Below, one piece after another: positions 32,256-42,834 of a stretch of DNA of 64,000 nt (its first letter is position 1; every line of letters begins with the position of its first letter). The notes below the pieces were generated by a model. That model was not told where the DNA came from. It worked only from the letters and a program-made list of their open reading frames with translations, and did not search any database. This stretch comes from Takakia lepidozioides (taxonomy: Eukaryota > Streptophyta > Takakiopsida > Takakiales > Takakiaceae): contig CM060733.1 of NCBI GenBank assembly GCA_030704615.1, positions 20,646,001 through 20,710,000 on the forward strand, read 5' to 3'. Both the position numbers and the translations under genes were made by a program.

Positions 32256-33765
32256 CTATCTGTAAAGGGTCCGAACTCGGCATGAGAACCTTGAGTTTGG
32301 CCAAAATTGGGCATGAGACTCAAAATGGGCAGCCACATGACATTGTGGCGGGTAAGGTGGTGGCGAGCCGGAGGGAGGGTGAGCTACAGCCGGAACCACC
32401 ATAATGGCATGTTGCGGCCCATTCCAGTACGTAAAGGATTGAGTCTGCCGCCCTCTTATTGGCCTGCCAGTCCTAATCAAACACATTATATTTCATAATG
32501 TGCTAGTGGCATGAGGCGTAGATTTCTGCTTTTTAATCCTCTTGGAAATACGCCATATTAGGCACGCAAAATCCTTTACGTGAGGAAAAAACACAGGACC
32601 AAACTGCTTGGACATAGGGGTCGTGGTGCGGGAGTTTGGAACCGAGTTTTGTTCCTCGTCAAGGCCGAGGGAGTGAGGGCTCAGGAGCAGTGCTGCCAAT
32701 TTCATGATCTTTGCGGATTTACTCAAACTCAGGATGAAATGAGGGTCCAAACTGGGTACCAAACTCAGGCTCACTTTACTAATATACAATAAATAGATTT
32801 TAAAATGGGACAAAAAACTTTACTTGGGGTTGTTAGAGGGAAAAGACTCAAAACCCTCATAGAATCCATCCAATGAATGAATGAAAAATATTCTCAAATG
32901 CAGTGGCAGATTTTGGATTCCACGGTTTTGTTCCACTGCAGAATAATACTGTACTGCCTTATCAGAGTTGCCAGGTATTTCCGGGTTTGTTACAGAGCAT
33001 AACATGGCCTATAGTACCTATAGCCTCCCCAAAACCCTAAATTATTTGGGTCATGTGAGGCCCGCTGGCCCGAGCTCCTAGTAGACTGCCAGTCAAATCT
33101 CCTCCCGCAGTGTAAAGGTGGGGAACGCTCCACACCTCCTCCCTCCTAACGCTCCCCCACCTTTAGGACCTTGTTCCCACTCTCTCCTCCCTCTTCCCCA
33201 CAGTGGAACAGGGGGGACCGGGAGGGGGACCAGGAGGGGAACGGATACCGGGAACAAGGAGCAATCCCCATTCCATTGGTCGAGGAGGGGAGCAGGGAGA
33301 GCAGAAACAGCAAGGATCGGGAACATGGGAGCAAGATTGGGAATAAGGGGTGAGCAAGGGAATGGAGCAAGGATCTTGGACTCAGAATTATCTTTAAAAA
33401 TAAAAATATATATCAACCAATTGTAAACTATTTAAACATCCAATGTGCCTCTCTTCTTCAGATTGTACACCTAACCCTTACATTATTACTCATTGTACCT
33501 AGCTACCACTACCAACCAATTCTTTTCAACCCTTCTATCTTTTAATGCTTTAATTTGTAATACAGGCTGGTGAGAAAGGACGAATAGGGGTGGGGATTTG
33601 ACAGCGGCCCTGCAGGAACCTCGCCAATATAGCCACACTAGGTTCCCATGCTTGCATTCACCTCCTTGGATAAGCATAGTCTTCTCCAAATTAGTTGAGA
33701 AGTATTACATGTTATTTTGGACTCTTTGAATGACTTGGCAAAGGTTGGAGTCAACGTCGCTCCCA
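32256..33765. other. Unassigned spacer with a G/C-strand-biased block
   Basis: 33090-33390 is strongly strand-asymmetric (GGGGA/GGAAC-rich on one strand, CCTCC on the other) and opens frames on both strands, none of which resembles a protein family. The rest has no recognised gene. Confidence 0.4.
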
Positions 33766-34001
33766 GGTGTTCATTTTTATTTATTTTTATTTTTATTTTT
33801 ATTTTTATTTATTTTCGAAAAGGAAACCTGGGAGCGACTGCTCACAATTCAGGCCCTTGAGGAGGGGAAAAATTAACCCCCTTTCAGATAAGCCATTAGG
33901 CACATAGGTGGGAACGTTACCACCAGACCAACCCGTCGCGAACAATCCACACACCAGGCAGGGCAGCAGGTTTGAACCCCGAACCACCAGGGCGACACAC
34001 T
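33766..34001 (-). mobile_element. tRNA-derived SINE, copy 4 (5'-truncated)
   Basis: Closely related to the copy at 8674-8904. It shares GAGCGACTG-like, CAATTCAGGCCCTTGAGGAG, AAAATTAACCCCCTTTCA and the B-box GGTTTGAACCCCGAACCACC. The A-box is missing, so the element is cut at its 5' head near GCGACACACTA. The 3' tail is a run of ATTTT/TTTTTA units (33772-33815). Confidence 0.7.
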
Positions 34002-34347
34002 AGGTACATTCCGACTCATAAGTAGCATCCAGATGTCTACCAACTTAAGAGTGAATATTTTCATGGCAAATAAATTTCTTTGACCTTCTTATATTTGAGT
34101 TATACTTATACATCAAACTTATTCTATTTTCGTTCACACATATGCATATGTTAACAAATAATTTTACCTATTTATATTCTCTCTTACCTCTTTTCATAAC
34201 ATACCACGTGTATTTACCCTAATTGCTATGGATGACATAAACTGCCTCCATTGTCATCCTGTAGCATCGCTCTCCTTTGCGTCGTTTGCAGCATCGCTCT
34301 TCTTTGCATCACAAGTCTGCACTTGCAAAATCACTTTCCTTGCAGCA

Positions 34348-34566
34348 TCAGATCGTAATGCGGCCCCTCAAAACTGTATCAACTGTATTCGACCTGGTAT
34401 CAATTGTATTTTTCAACCAAATATATTTCATGTGCTTCGCGCTGATGAGTACCATGATCTCGGCATACTCCCAATTTGGTTGTCTTGCTCGTTTTTCTTT
34501 CCCTTTCCCTCTGTTTGCTTTTCCAGCACCGCCAACATCATCTGAATTTTGCACAGGTGAAGCCAT
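34348..34566 (-). pseudogene. SANT/Myb-like DNA-binding protein, N-terminal fragment
   Basis: On the minus strand a frame starts MASPVQNSDDVGGAG and reads KRARQPNWEYAEIMVLISAK. This aligns with KRPRQPNWEHDEVMSLIKDK in the SANT/Myb-like (trihelix-type) gene at 62.4 kb. After the first helix the similarity fades and the frame ends, leaving less than one third of the domain. It is most likely a pseudogene copy of a gene family often carried with transposons. Confidence 0.55.
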
Positions 34567-35499
34567 ACCTGCAATCACAAGAGCTAAACACATCAGTGAT
34601 CAGAATGAAAATGAATTGCATGAATTTCAACTAATTTGCAAACTCAATCAATTTTCAACATGAAAAGCATATTCATTCAATGTCGTTACTGTACCTGCTG
34701 GTGCAATCTCTAGCGGAGAATGAAGCAATACACACGACTGGTATTAAGGAAGAAGCACACGATGAGAGAAGCTCCAACTTCCGCTGTAGCATAGACACGC
34801 GATGGCGGGACATGAAGATGATGAGAAAAATCACACTTAGATGAAAATCATCCTTCCATGAATCGCAATAAGAAATAAATAACTTATTAGATTGAAATTT
34901 GAATGAATAAGATACGTCCAATATCAAACCCAGACATCTACGATTATTCAAAGATTGATCTTGCAAATAAATAGCAATATCAGTGGCCTAACTTTGTGCA
35001 TAACTTTCTGCCATGTCACCTAGCACGACGACATCCAATCAGCAGTTAACTTACTGACATGGACACATGTGAATAGAGATAGACCCGGTGGTACTTTATC
35101 CCCCAACTTAATCATCAGTCTGAACGTACCTACTGTGCACTTACCAGCTGAGCTCCCTTTAGCCAAAAAAAAAAAAAAAGAAAAAAAAAAGTTGGACAAC
35201 AATTAAATATAATAAGCCTGCATACAATTTATACTAACCCTCGATCCGCGGCATATTCCAATTGATCCTTTATTGCACACATCTATAGGGTAGAAGCACC
35301 CATTGCGGTGCAAACCCCTTCTTTGGTGTCGAGTAGCTATTAGTTCTAAGGCATCCGAGCATTAGATTGGGATCAGAGATGCATGTAAAATGGCCCCAAT
35401 GTGCACCCACAATGACCCACAAAGACTTTATTGGTGGCTCGTTCTTAAATGCACTCTGCAGCCTCTATGTAACACACATAAACAAACCATAATAGGGTC
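34567..35499. other. Spacer with a SINE head remnant
   Basis: At 35137-35160, on the minus strand, the string GGAGCTCAGCTGGTAAGTGCA matches the tRNA A-box of the copy-2 SINE. It lies next to a long A-run (35166-35190). It is probably a further, incomplete SINE. No gene was seen. Confidence 0.45.
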
Positions 35500-35906
35500 A
35501 AGTGAGTGGGCTCATCTGGACAATAAATGGGCCACCATAGGATCACATTGGGGAGTCTCCAATCTGCAACTACACCATGATAAGATCAGATCACTTTCTT
35601 GCTAGAAACAAAAATTTCATATCTCCACCATGAAAGCTGTACAAAATTATTAAGTTGGGACTTGCATAGCTCAAAGATGATGAATTCACACACTACGTAA
35701 GATACATAAACAGATATGTGGGGTCATCTTGACAATTAATGGGCCACCACATGATCAAATTTAGGAGTGTCCAGAGTCCAATCTCTAACTTACACCATGA
35801 CAAGATCATATCACTTCCTTGCTAGAAACAAAAAAATATATATCTCCACCATGAAAGCTATACAAAATTACTAAGTTGGGACCTATATAGCTCAAAGATG
35901 CTCAGA
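35500..35906 (+). repeat. Tandem duplication, about 220-bp unit, two copies
   Basis: Copy 1 (about 35500-35684) and copy 2 (about 35720-35906) share long blocks such as AATGGGCCACCA, ACACCATGA-AAGATCA, CTTGCTAGAAACAAAAA, TCTCCACCATGAAAGCT and TAGCTCAAAGATG. The divergence is that of an old duplication. There is no coding content. Confidence 0.75.
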
Positions 35907-36343
35907 TTCAGCTCTGCAAATCTTCATTTGAAGACTTGCCGCTCTCATCTTTCAATTTGCAAACTTGCCGCTAATCTTTCAAATTTCAGAGTCCTTCAAT
36001 AACATTAATGTCATCTTCTAATTGTACATTCACGTGGATCAAGCATAAGCTGAAACTATAGCCACCCTTCGATAGACAAACAACTCATGTTAGTCGTTGA
36101 TTAACATCATGGCTTGTTCACATATCTACAGAAGCAAGTCAATGAGACAGTTTTCTTTCATCTGTTTGTTTTACAAGGTTAATTTCAAACACATGTTACC
36201 GGCTAATGATCAACCCTGCTTGTTTCCATCACAAGCTGGCATCCTCCAGCCCGTTCCACTATCTCCACCACCCACAAGCAGCGTGCAGTCTAATCTTCCT
36301 ACCAGCAATACACGCAAGCTACAACACAGATTGATTACAAAGA

Positions 36344-37570
36344 CGATGTGGAAAAAAGAGCAAATGGCAAAAGCGGTTGATGCTCTCGATGATGGCTGGA
36401 TAAGTTCAATTCGGGAAGCTGCACGACAGTTCCACATCCCTCCATCTAGCATACGAAGATGGTTAAATGGTATGCCTACTTTATCTATGCTAATTTTGTA
36501 TGTGCTTAATTTACAATTCCATGCTACATTTCTAACAAATTTCTTACGTGTTTTGCAGGTGTGACAAGCACCAAACAGTCTGGTCCAACAACTGTGTTAA
36601 CTGCAGATGAAGAGAGCGAACTGGTTAGTTGGATCATAAATGCACAGAATGCTGGAAAATGTGTAAATTTGCCGATGTTTTGTATTAGAGTGAAAACGTT
36701 GATTTCTGATCGACCAAATCCACTCTCGAATGGAAATCCTGGGAGAAGTTGGTGGGCTGCATTTAGAAAACGTCATCCAGAGATCGTTGAAAGAACTGCC
36801 GAAGGTCTGGAGAGAGCTCGTGCAGCAAACGTCAGTGCACACATTGTTCATCCTTTCTATGAAAATCTAAGAGAGATTTATCAAAAACACCAGTATGAAG
36901 CACGCCAAGTGTGGAATTGTGACGAGACTGGTCTCCAAGCAGGGCATGCATGTACTGGCCAAAAAAAGGAGCAGAGATGTTTATGGTGTGTTGTCTGCCT
37001 CAAGAGAGTGAGTTACTATTCTGTCTTGTGTAAAAATTGTTGGGCAAGCAATTCCCAATTTTTATGTTTTCAAAGGTAAAACAAGAGTTCCTCGAAGGAA
37101 CTTCATCGCAAGATATGAGGTGAGCGCAGTCATGGCTCTTCAGAAGAAAGCATGGATGACTGCAGAGTTGTTTGCTGATTGGTTGATACATTTCAAGAGA
37201 AATGTGTCAGGTGGGATTTCGCCATCAAATCGACACTTGTTGATACTTGACAACCATGGCTCTCACATTTTTGAGTAGGCAATCATCACGGCAGCAGCTA
37301 TGGGTCTCGACATCTTAACCATTCCAGCACATACATCACATAAGTTGTAGCCGTTAGATGTTTCATGCTTCGGACCCTTTAAACATTATTTTAAAAGAGC
37401 GAAGCTTGTTCATGATGGAACATGGAGGCGAAGTTTTGGCCCAATTGGCATGCAAGGCGTTAAGACAATCGCTCACTCCATCAAATATCATCTCTGGTTT
37501 TCGAAAGACTGGAATTTGGCCATTGGAATGTAAAGCTATGGATGGCAACTTTGGGCCCAATGTCATCTAA
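36344..37570 (+). pseudogene. Pogo-type (Tc1/mariner, DDE_1) transposase remnant
   Basis: Exon 1 ends at 36469 with a pipsqueak-type helix-turn-helix (SIREAARQFHIPPSSIRRWL). An 89-bp GT-AG intron (36470-36558) is intact and joins as NG-VTS. Exon 2 holds the CENP-B-like second HTH (GRSWWAAFRKRHPEIVERTA) and then VWNCDETGLQ, the first catalytic Asp. A frame change follows at about 36945. The new frame gives IPNFYVFKGKTRVPR, WMTAELFADWLIHFK, HLLILDNHGSH (second Asp) and IPAHTSHKL-stop-PLDVSCFGPFK (third Asp), with stops near 37008, 37277 and 37348. Another change leads to the C-terminal TPSNIISGFRKTGIWPLECK. Terminal inverted repeats and TA duplication were not located. The element cannot make its own transposase. 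Confidence 0.85.
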
Positions 37571-37589
37571 GTAAGTTTTCTTTCCACAG

Positions 37590-38010
37590 AGCCTACGACC
37601 AGATTTGAACCGGAGACCGTCAAGGCTCCCACCATTGTCCAAGTGCAATCCCCTATCTCTAGAGACCCTCCTATTTGGGAAATCTAGGCCTAGGGTAGAC
37701 TGCGCCATTGGCCCATATGTGAAGAATTGAAATCTAAGTCCAAGTGCAATCCCCTATATATTCAAGTAGCGTCTCCTATGTCAAGGCCCATGTGTGAAGA
37801 ATTGAAATCTAAGCCAAAGTGCAATCTTCTATTCATGTATCCAAGTGCATCTCCCATTTACAGGCCCAAGTGTCCAGTGTCATCTAGGTCCAAGTGCAAT
37901 CCCACATCTAATCATTTATTTTTATTTTTTTCAGAGAGCCTACGACCAGATTTGAACCGGAGACCTTTTCCTTATATCTCTCTCGTTGAGGCTCCAACCA
38001 TTGTCCAGGA
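37590..38010 (-). repeat. Tandem minisatellite between two SINE-like B-box copies
   Basis: A segment with GAGCCTACGACCAGATTTGA then ACCGGAGACC occurs at about 37590 and again at about 37935. On the minus strand it reads GGTCTCCGGTTCAAATCTGG, a B-box-like sequence. Between them are three units of about 75 bp beginning GCCCATRTGTGAAGAATTGAAAT or a variant and containing AAGTGCAATC (about 37710-37908). The arrangement looks like a SINE-derived segment that expanded locally. Confidence 0.5.
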
Positions 38011-39003
38011 ATGCCTACTTTGCCATTTTTGCTATTTTTGTGAATTTCCAGCGACCAAAAGTACTTGGAATTCCGTATCTCCCATACCGCAGGTCCAAAA
38101 ATCATGAGACCAAGCCGGTGCACCCCTTCTCGTCGAGGGCTTTCCAACGGTACCAAGCACCGGCGCTGGGCCTTGCGGTTCGGGACATCTCAATGCTACA
38201 AAACAAATCAAAACAAAACAAACAAACAAACAAACATCTTAATTCATATATTGATATGGATGGAAATCCTTCTTGTCATAGATTCAGTTTGAGCAAGACA
38301 TGGTCACCTCTAGCATAAGAGAGTTACAATCCCCATTGCTACTATCAACAACAATTTCCACCTATAAAGAAATCAAGTGGGCTACAACCATCAACATGAT
38401 AATGGACAATGACGAAATTGTGGCAATGATGCTCACACCAGTTTGTCCATCCAAAACATCAAGTTTTTGTATTTTTCATTGACCATGGTACACATTGATG
38501 GGAACAATTTTCACAGATAATTAATTCAAATCCATATAGATTTCTAAAGATATTTAAGGATTCTATGTTTAAATTTCACTACATATATGAGTTTGTCTTG
38601 TGCAAATTTTTTTTCTTGGGCTAAGAAATTAATTTGGTAAAACAAGCACTTTTGCTCTTTCATAGAAGGCCATGGTCTTGAGCTATCTTTTGGTGGTTTT
38701 GGGTGAGTAAAGCCAAGCCAGCCAAGCCCAAAAAGGGGGCGTTTGCGACGCTACGGCGTCGCTAATCTCCTCTTTTCTTGTAGTGCCTGAAGCATTGTCT
38801 TGTTGCCACTGGGATCATTGATAGGAGCGACGATACCGCGTGAGCGGTGAGCGGTGAATGCACGCTCACACGGGGCTGTCGTGGCGTGAGCCCATGCTCA
38901 CGCCATATTAGCTTGAGCGGAGGCCACGACATATTGAGAGGGTACCTATTCCCGTGGGACCTATACCCATGAGAGATGATGTGGAGCCCAACATGGTGAA
39001 GCA
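38011..39003. other. Unassigned spacer
   Basis: No gene supported. An AAACA-repeat run lies at about 38200-38240, and 38820-38930 carries several GTGAGC/GCTCAC inverted motifs that could fold. Confidence 0.4.
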
Positions 39004-39205
39004 CACCATTTTGGCCCACCCAAAAATGTTGTTTGAGGTGTTTCCAAAATGGCGTGCTTTAAAGCACACCGTTTTGGCCTACCCATAAAGGCTCGAATGA
39101 GGTGTTTCTAAAGTGGCGTGCTTCGAAGCACACCGTTTTGACGTACCCAAAAAGGCTCTTTTGAGGTGTTTATAAGGTGGCGTGCTTTGAAGCACACTGT
39201 TTTGA
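39004..39205 (+). repeat. Tandem repeat, about 64-bp unit, three copies
   Basis: Units start at about 39004, 39067 and 39131 and a partial fourth begins at 39194. Each has the plan CACCGTTTTGGCC-TACCCA-AAAGGCT, then GAGGTGTTT, then GTGGCGTGCTT and GAAGCA. The copies differ by a few substitutions only. Confidence 0.85.
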
Positions 39206-39535
39206 CTGAAGCTATCAACCAACACCCTAGCCACCATAAACACAAAGAATAAAACTAAAGGGTTTCCTATCCTTGATTCCAATCATGAAGCTGTCCCAGC
39301 CTATCTGCTCAGATACTTGCCAAGAGAAGGACCGCCCTTGATTAGAGTCACATGCATATCCTACAATTCTAAAACTGCCGCAACTGGCTATAACATTTCC
39401 TTAGCACGATGGTTATTTTCTACATCACCAGCAGGAGATGACCAAGAGGAGTCAAGACATCCCAATATAGAGAAACAGTGCCCAATGGGGGTTAATTAAA
39501 TTGAAATCAAAATTCCCAGCATTTAGGAGTCAAAG

Positions 39536-39635
39536 AGTGTGCGGCGCCGCACACTGTTTGATAGGGTCCCGAATTTGGAGTTTTTCCATGGGCCGCACAC
39601 CCTTTCTGCCCACTGAAAAACTCCGAATTCGGGAC
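39536..39635. repeat. Perfect 20-bp palindrome plus adjacent 20-bp-arm hairpin
   Basis: 39536-39555 is a perfect palindrome (AGTGTGCGGCGCCGCACACT). Next to it, 39566-39585 and 39616-39635 are inverted copies (GTCCCGAATTTGGAGTTTTT against its complement, with one mismatch) around a 30-base loop that itself repeats the CCGCACAC string. It could be a miniature foldback element or a regulatory RNA hairpin; no gene is attached. Confidence 0.7.
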
Positions 39636-41560
39636 AATGAAACAATGAAACGGTTGTGTGTTATGCTTTATCTCAATGCATTTTGTTCTTCCTTTACGAA
39701 TTGTGAAGATCAATACATCATGAGTGGTTGGGATTGCTTAGATTGCACAAATTTTGGTTCCAATTAATGGCCATTGTCAGGGACCCATACACAAAGAGCA
39801 TATGTCATGACACTTGTGTGAAATCACGAACTCCTCTCGCTTTCAATGACATATATAGTTTGCTTCAAAAATAGTTCTTTGCCAGACCAGTTGTGGATGT
39901 CTTAATCTAAACCTGCAAATCACGGAAGTCAGCATAGTCTCTATACTTCGGAGCCTCAAAATCTTTGCAAGACCAGCAGGGTTTATAACACTTTCATGAA
40001 TTGGCCTCCAGAACTATAAATGTGGTCTACACTTTTTCAAGCAGAACCCCATCCAATTGCAGTTCTTGTGATGTTCATTTTCCCTCGCAAAATATTTCGT
40101 TTATGACTTGCCTTGAGGAAGGGATTGTGTGATGCGAAATTCGATATAAGAACATGCTACCAAGCATGCATTGCTTCATAACACCAGCAAATAAAACCCG
40201 CAAATAAGACCATCCACAATACCACCTTCCCAAAATGACTAATCTTCATTGTGCCCATTGTCAATATCACAACAATCAATTGGATTCTTGACAACTGTGC
40301 TCTTCATATTACCTTCTCATTGGCATGCCTGCAGGGACATCCTACCCGCGGTTATGGGTGTCATCCGTGAAATTACATACAGTAATTTTTTTGTAAAAAA
40401 CCTGGGGCCACACCGCTCACGGTCTACTATCCATGCATTGATAGAGGTTACAAAAAAGAGGTCAAACTCTTTGTGGCTAACCCTAAAAGGTTTCCAGTGA
40501 CAATTAAGAAGGGTCAAGTGTTAGCTAGCATTTCAGCCCGTCCCATTAATTGCTGATATTGATGAAGTGCAACCTAGTTTTGGTCTTGAAGCCTTGGGCA
40601 TTGTTTTTTTTTGCTGTATACACGTCCATTTGCCTTGATCGTGGACGATTGTGGATTAGGCAAATAAAGAGCAGACACATTGTTTTAAAAATAATAATAA
40701 ATCAATTAGCTTCAACGATTGTGGTTTTGTCTCTTCTCGTTTGTGCAAGAAAGAGTAGGCAAGTAAAGAGAGAAAAAAATTAATAATGATCGTCAACGAT
40801 TGTGGTATTGCTCCTCATCCTTGGTGCAAGAAGAGCAGACAAATATTTGATTTTCCGTGGTATTACGTCTTTTTCCGCCTGACCTCGGGTATAGGTAATC
40901 TTTCTTTGCAACACCACCTACGCTCACACTTATAAAATGTAAGCCCAGGCTCATGCTCTGGTGGGGAAACGTGAGCCTGGGCTCACACTTTGTGAGTGAA
41001 GCGTGAGCCTAGCTTACAGGCTCACAGGGCTTGGATCACGCTATAACTGTGCTGGGCACTATTGTAGGATCTTGAGCCATCGTTGGAGTTTTTGTTTATG
41101 CGACCCCAGGTGGTGCAATCTTAGGATTTTAAGTCACGGCTTCTACGTGCACACTCTGCAGCTCTAGTTGAAATCTCGAAAATTTATGGACATTATGAAT
41201 CACATGTGCCACAAATGCTTCTGGTGCTTCTATGGGAATACTTGTCATTGTCAACTCTAGTAAACCTCTATCAACTATATGTATCACAGGTGTCATTTTA
41301 GGTCCATGATCATACTCATGGACCTAAACTTACATGTGTACCATGTATACATCACATGTGTCGACCCATACAAATAGATTGTCTTCTTTACTTTGTGGGC
41401 GTATGGTCATGGCAGGTTGATCACAGTTGGCGGCTTCTGACAAAAACATCAAAAAACCAGTTCATCAAGTTTTATCATAATGTTCTTCGTCATCATACCA
41501 ACTCGTATCATCGACATCTTCTCCTTCGTGCAGTTGTCCTTATTCATACTGTTCTTCTAA
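39636..41560. other. Unassigned spacer with GTGAGCC hairpins
   Basis: No gene recognised. 40930-41040 contains repeated inverted strings (GTGAGCCTGGGCTCAC, GTGAGCCTAGCTTACAGGCTCAC) that should fold into hairpins. The repeated AACGATTGTGG motif occurs near 40640, 40715 and 40795. Confidence 0.45.
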
Positions 41561-41776
41561 AGCATCTCCTTCATCATCTCCATTGTCATAGTGATTAGGA
41601 GCATTGCAACCCACAAGTGCTAATGATGGACCAAACTTTTTGTCCATCGCATGAGCGTCAAAATGATAGAGACATGTTCTCCTAAACCTTGCCTTGATGT
41701 TTGAAGGAGTGAATGCAACTGCCACTAATTTATATACAACCATAGCTAATGCTGCTTTCCCGGTTATCAGCGTCAC
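41561..41776 (-). pseudogene. Pogo-type transposase C-terminal fragment
   Basis: On the minus strand the frame reads AFTPSNIKARFRRTCLYHFD and then AHAMDKKFGPS. This matches SLTPSNIISGFRKTGIWPLE then CKAMDGNFGPN at the C-terminus of the pogo remnant at 37.4-37.6 kb. An acidic tail follows (DNGDDEGDALEEQ). No catalytic core lies upstream: the sequence beyond 41776 passes within about 140 bp into the palindrome array. Confidence 0.6.
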
Positions 41777-41917
41777 GTCCGTCCGTCAGCATCAGGTCAC
41801 GTCAGGTTCGGGGAATATTCTGGTAAAAATAGTACCAGGTAAAATACTGCCACTTAAGCAGCCACATCGTCGACACGGTGGCAGTGACAAATACATTTTG
41901 AAAATTAACAAAATAAA

Positions 41918-42834
41918 CGCGACCACCAATTATGGTGGTCGCTTTGTTTTCGAAATTAAAAAAGAAATAGCGACCGCCATAATTGGCGGTCGCTTCAATT
42001 TATTTATTTTAAAAGCAAGATTGGCGGTCGCACTGGCAATCGCTTTATTTTTGAATTAAAAAAAGAAATAGCGACCGATATCTTGGCGGTCGCTTCTAAA
42101 AAAAACAAGATTGGCGGTCGCATTGGCGGTCACCTAATTTAAAAAAGAAAACAAGTGATTGCCTATTGGCGGTCGCACAATTTTGTAAATATGTACAGAA
42201 CAAGCGACCGTCATATGACGGTCGGATAATTTCAAAAATATATAAAAAAAAAACAAGCGACTGCCATATGGCGGTCAGATAATTTCAAAAATATATAAAA
42301 GAAAACAGCGACCGCCATTGGGCAGTCACTTAATTTAAAAAATATACAAAAAAACAAACGACCGCCATATGGCGGTCGGTAAATTTAAAATTATATAAAT
42401 AAAACAAGCGAAGTATGAAAATAATAACGACTGCCACACCGGTGGTCACTTGTTTTAAAACAGTACAATATTTCCGACCACCAAACCGGCGGTCGCGTCA
42501 ATTTTAAAATATATATTAAGTTTTAGTGACCGCCAGCCTAGAGGTCGCTCAAACTTGAAAATATAAAGATTAAAAGCGACGGCCTTACTGGGCGGTCGCG
42601 TTTTTAAAAAATAAAATAAAAATAAAAGCGACCACCATATTGACGGTCGTTTTATTTTAAATATATTAACAAATGAAGCGATCGCCATACCGGCAGTTGC
42701 ATTATATTTTGAAATAAAAAATAATAGCGACTGCCATACGGACGGTCGCTTAAATTTAAAAATATATAAAATAGAAGTGATCGCAATATTGTACAAAAAG
42801 GAAATAAAAGCGACCGCAGTATTAGCGGTCGCTT
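41918..42834. repeat. Array of about 19 GCGACCGCC palindromes at about 50-bp spacing
   Basis: The unit is AGCGACCGCCATA-N-GGCGGTCGCT, each an imperfect inverted repeat of about 9 bp per arm with a centre of 4-6 bp. Units are separated by 25-30 bp of AT-rich DNA resembling TTAATTTAAAAATATATAAAA. Clear units lie near 41919, 41972, 42071, 42204, 42257, 42309, 42358, 42475, 42577, 42629, 42727 and 42810. The mutations often keep pairing (GACGGTC with GACCGTC). Such motif clusters are known at the subterminal regions of plant CACTA elements, where transposase binds, but no CACTA terminus was found here. Confidence 0.8.

Noticed and set aside
33093-33426. Paired frames of about 100 codons on both strands at 33.1-33.4 kb
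   Set aside because: The block is a purine/pyrimidine-biased low-complexity tract; no protein family resemblance.
41918-42834. CRISPR-like array
   Set aside because: The regular spacing of palindromes resembles a CRISPR array, but the spacers are themselves similar AT-rich sequence, there are no cas genes, and the window is clearly plant nuclear DNA.
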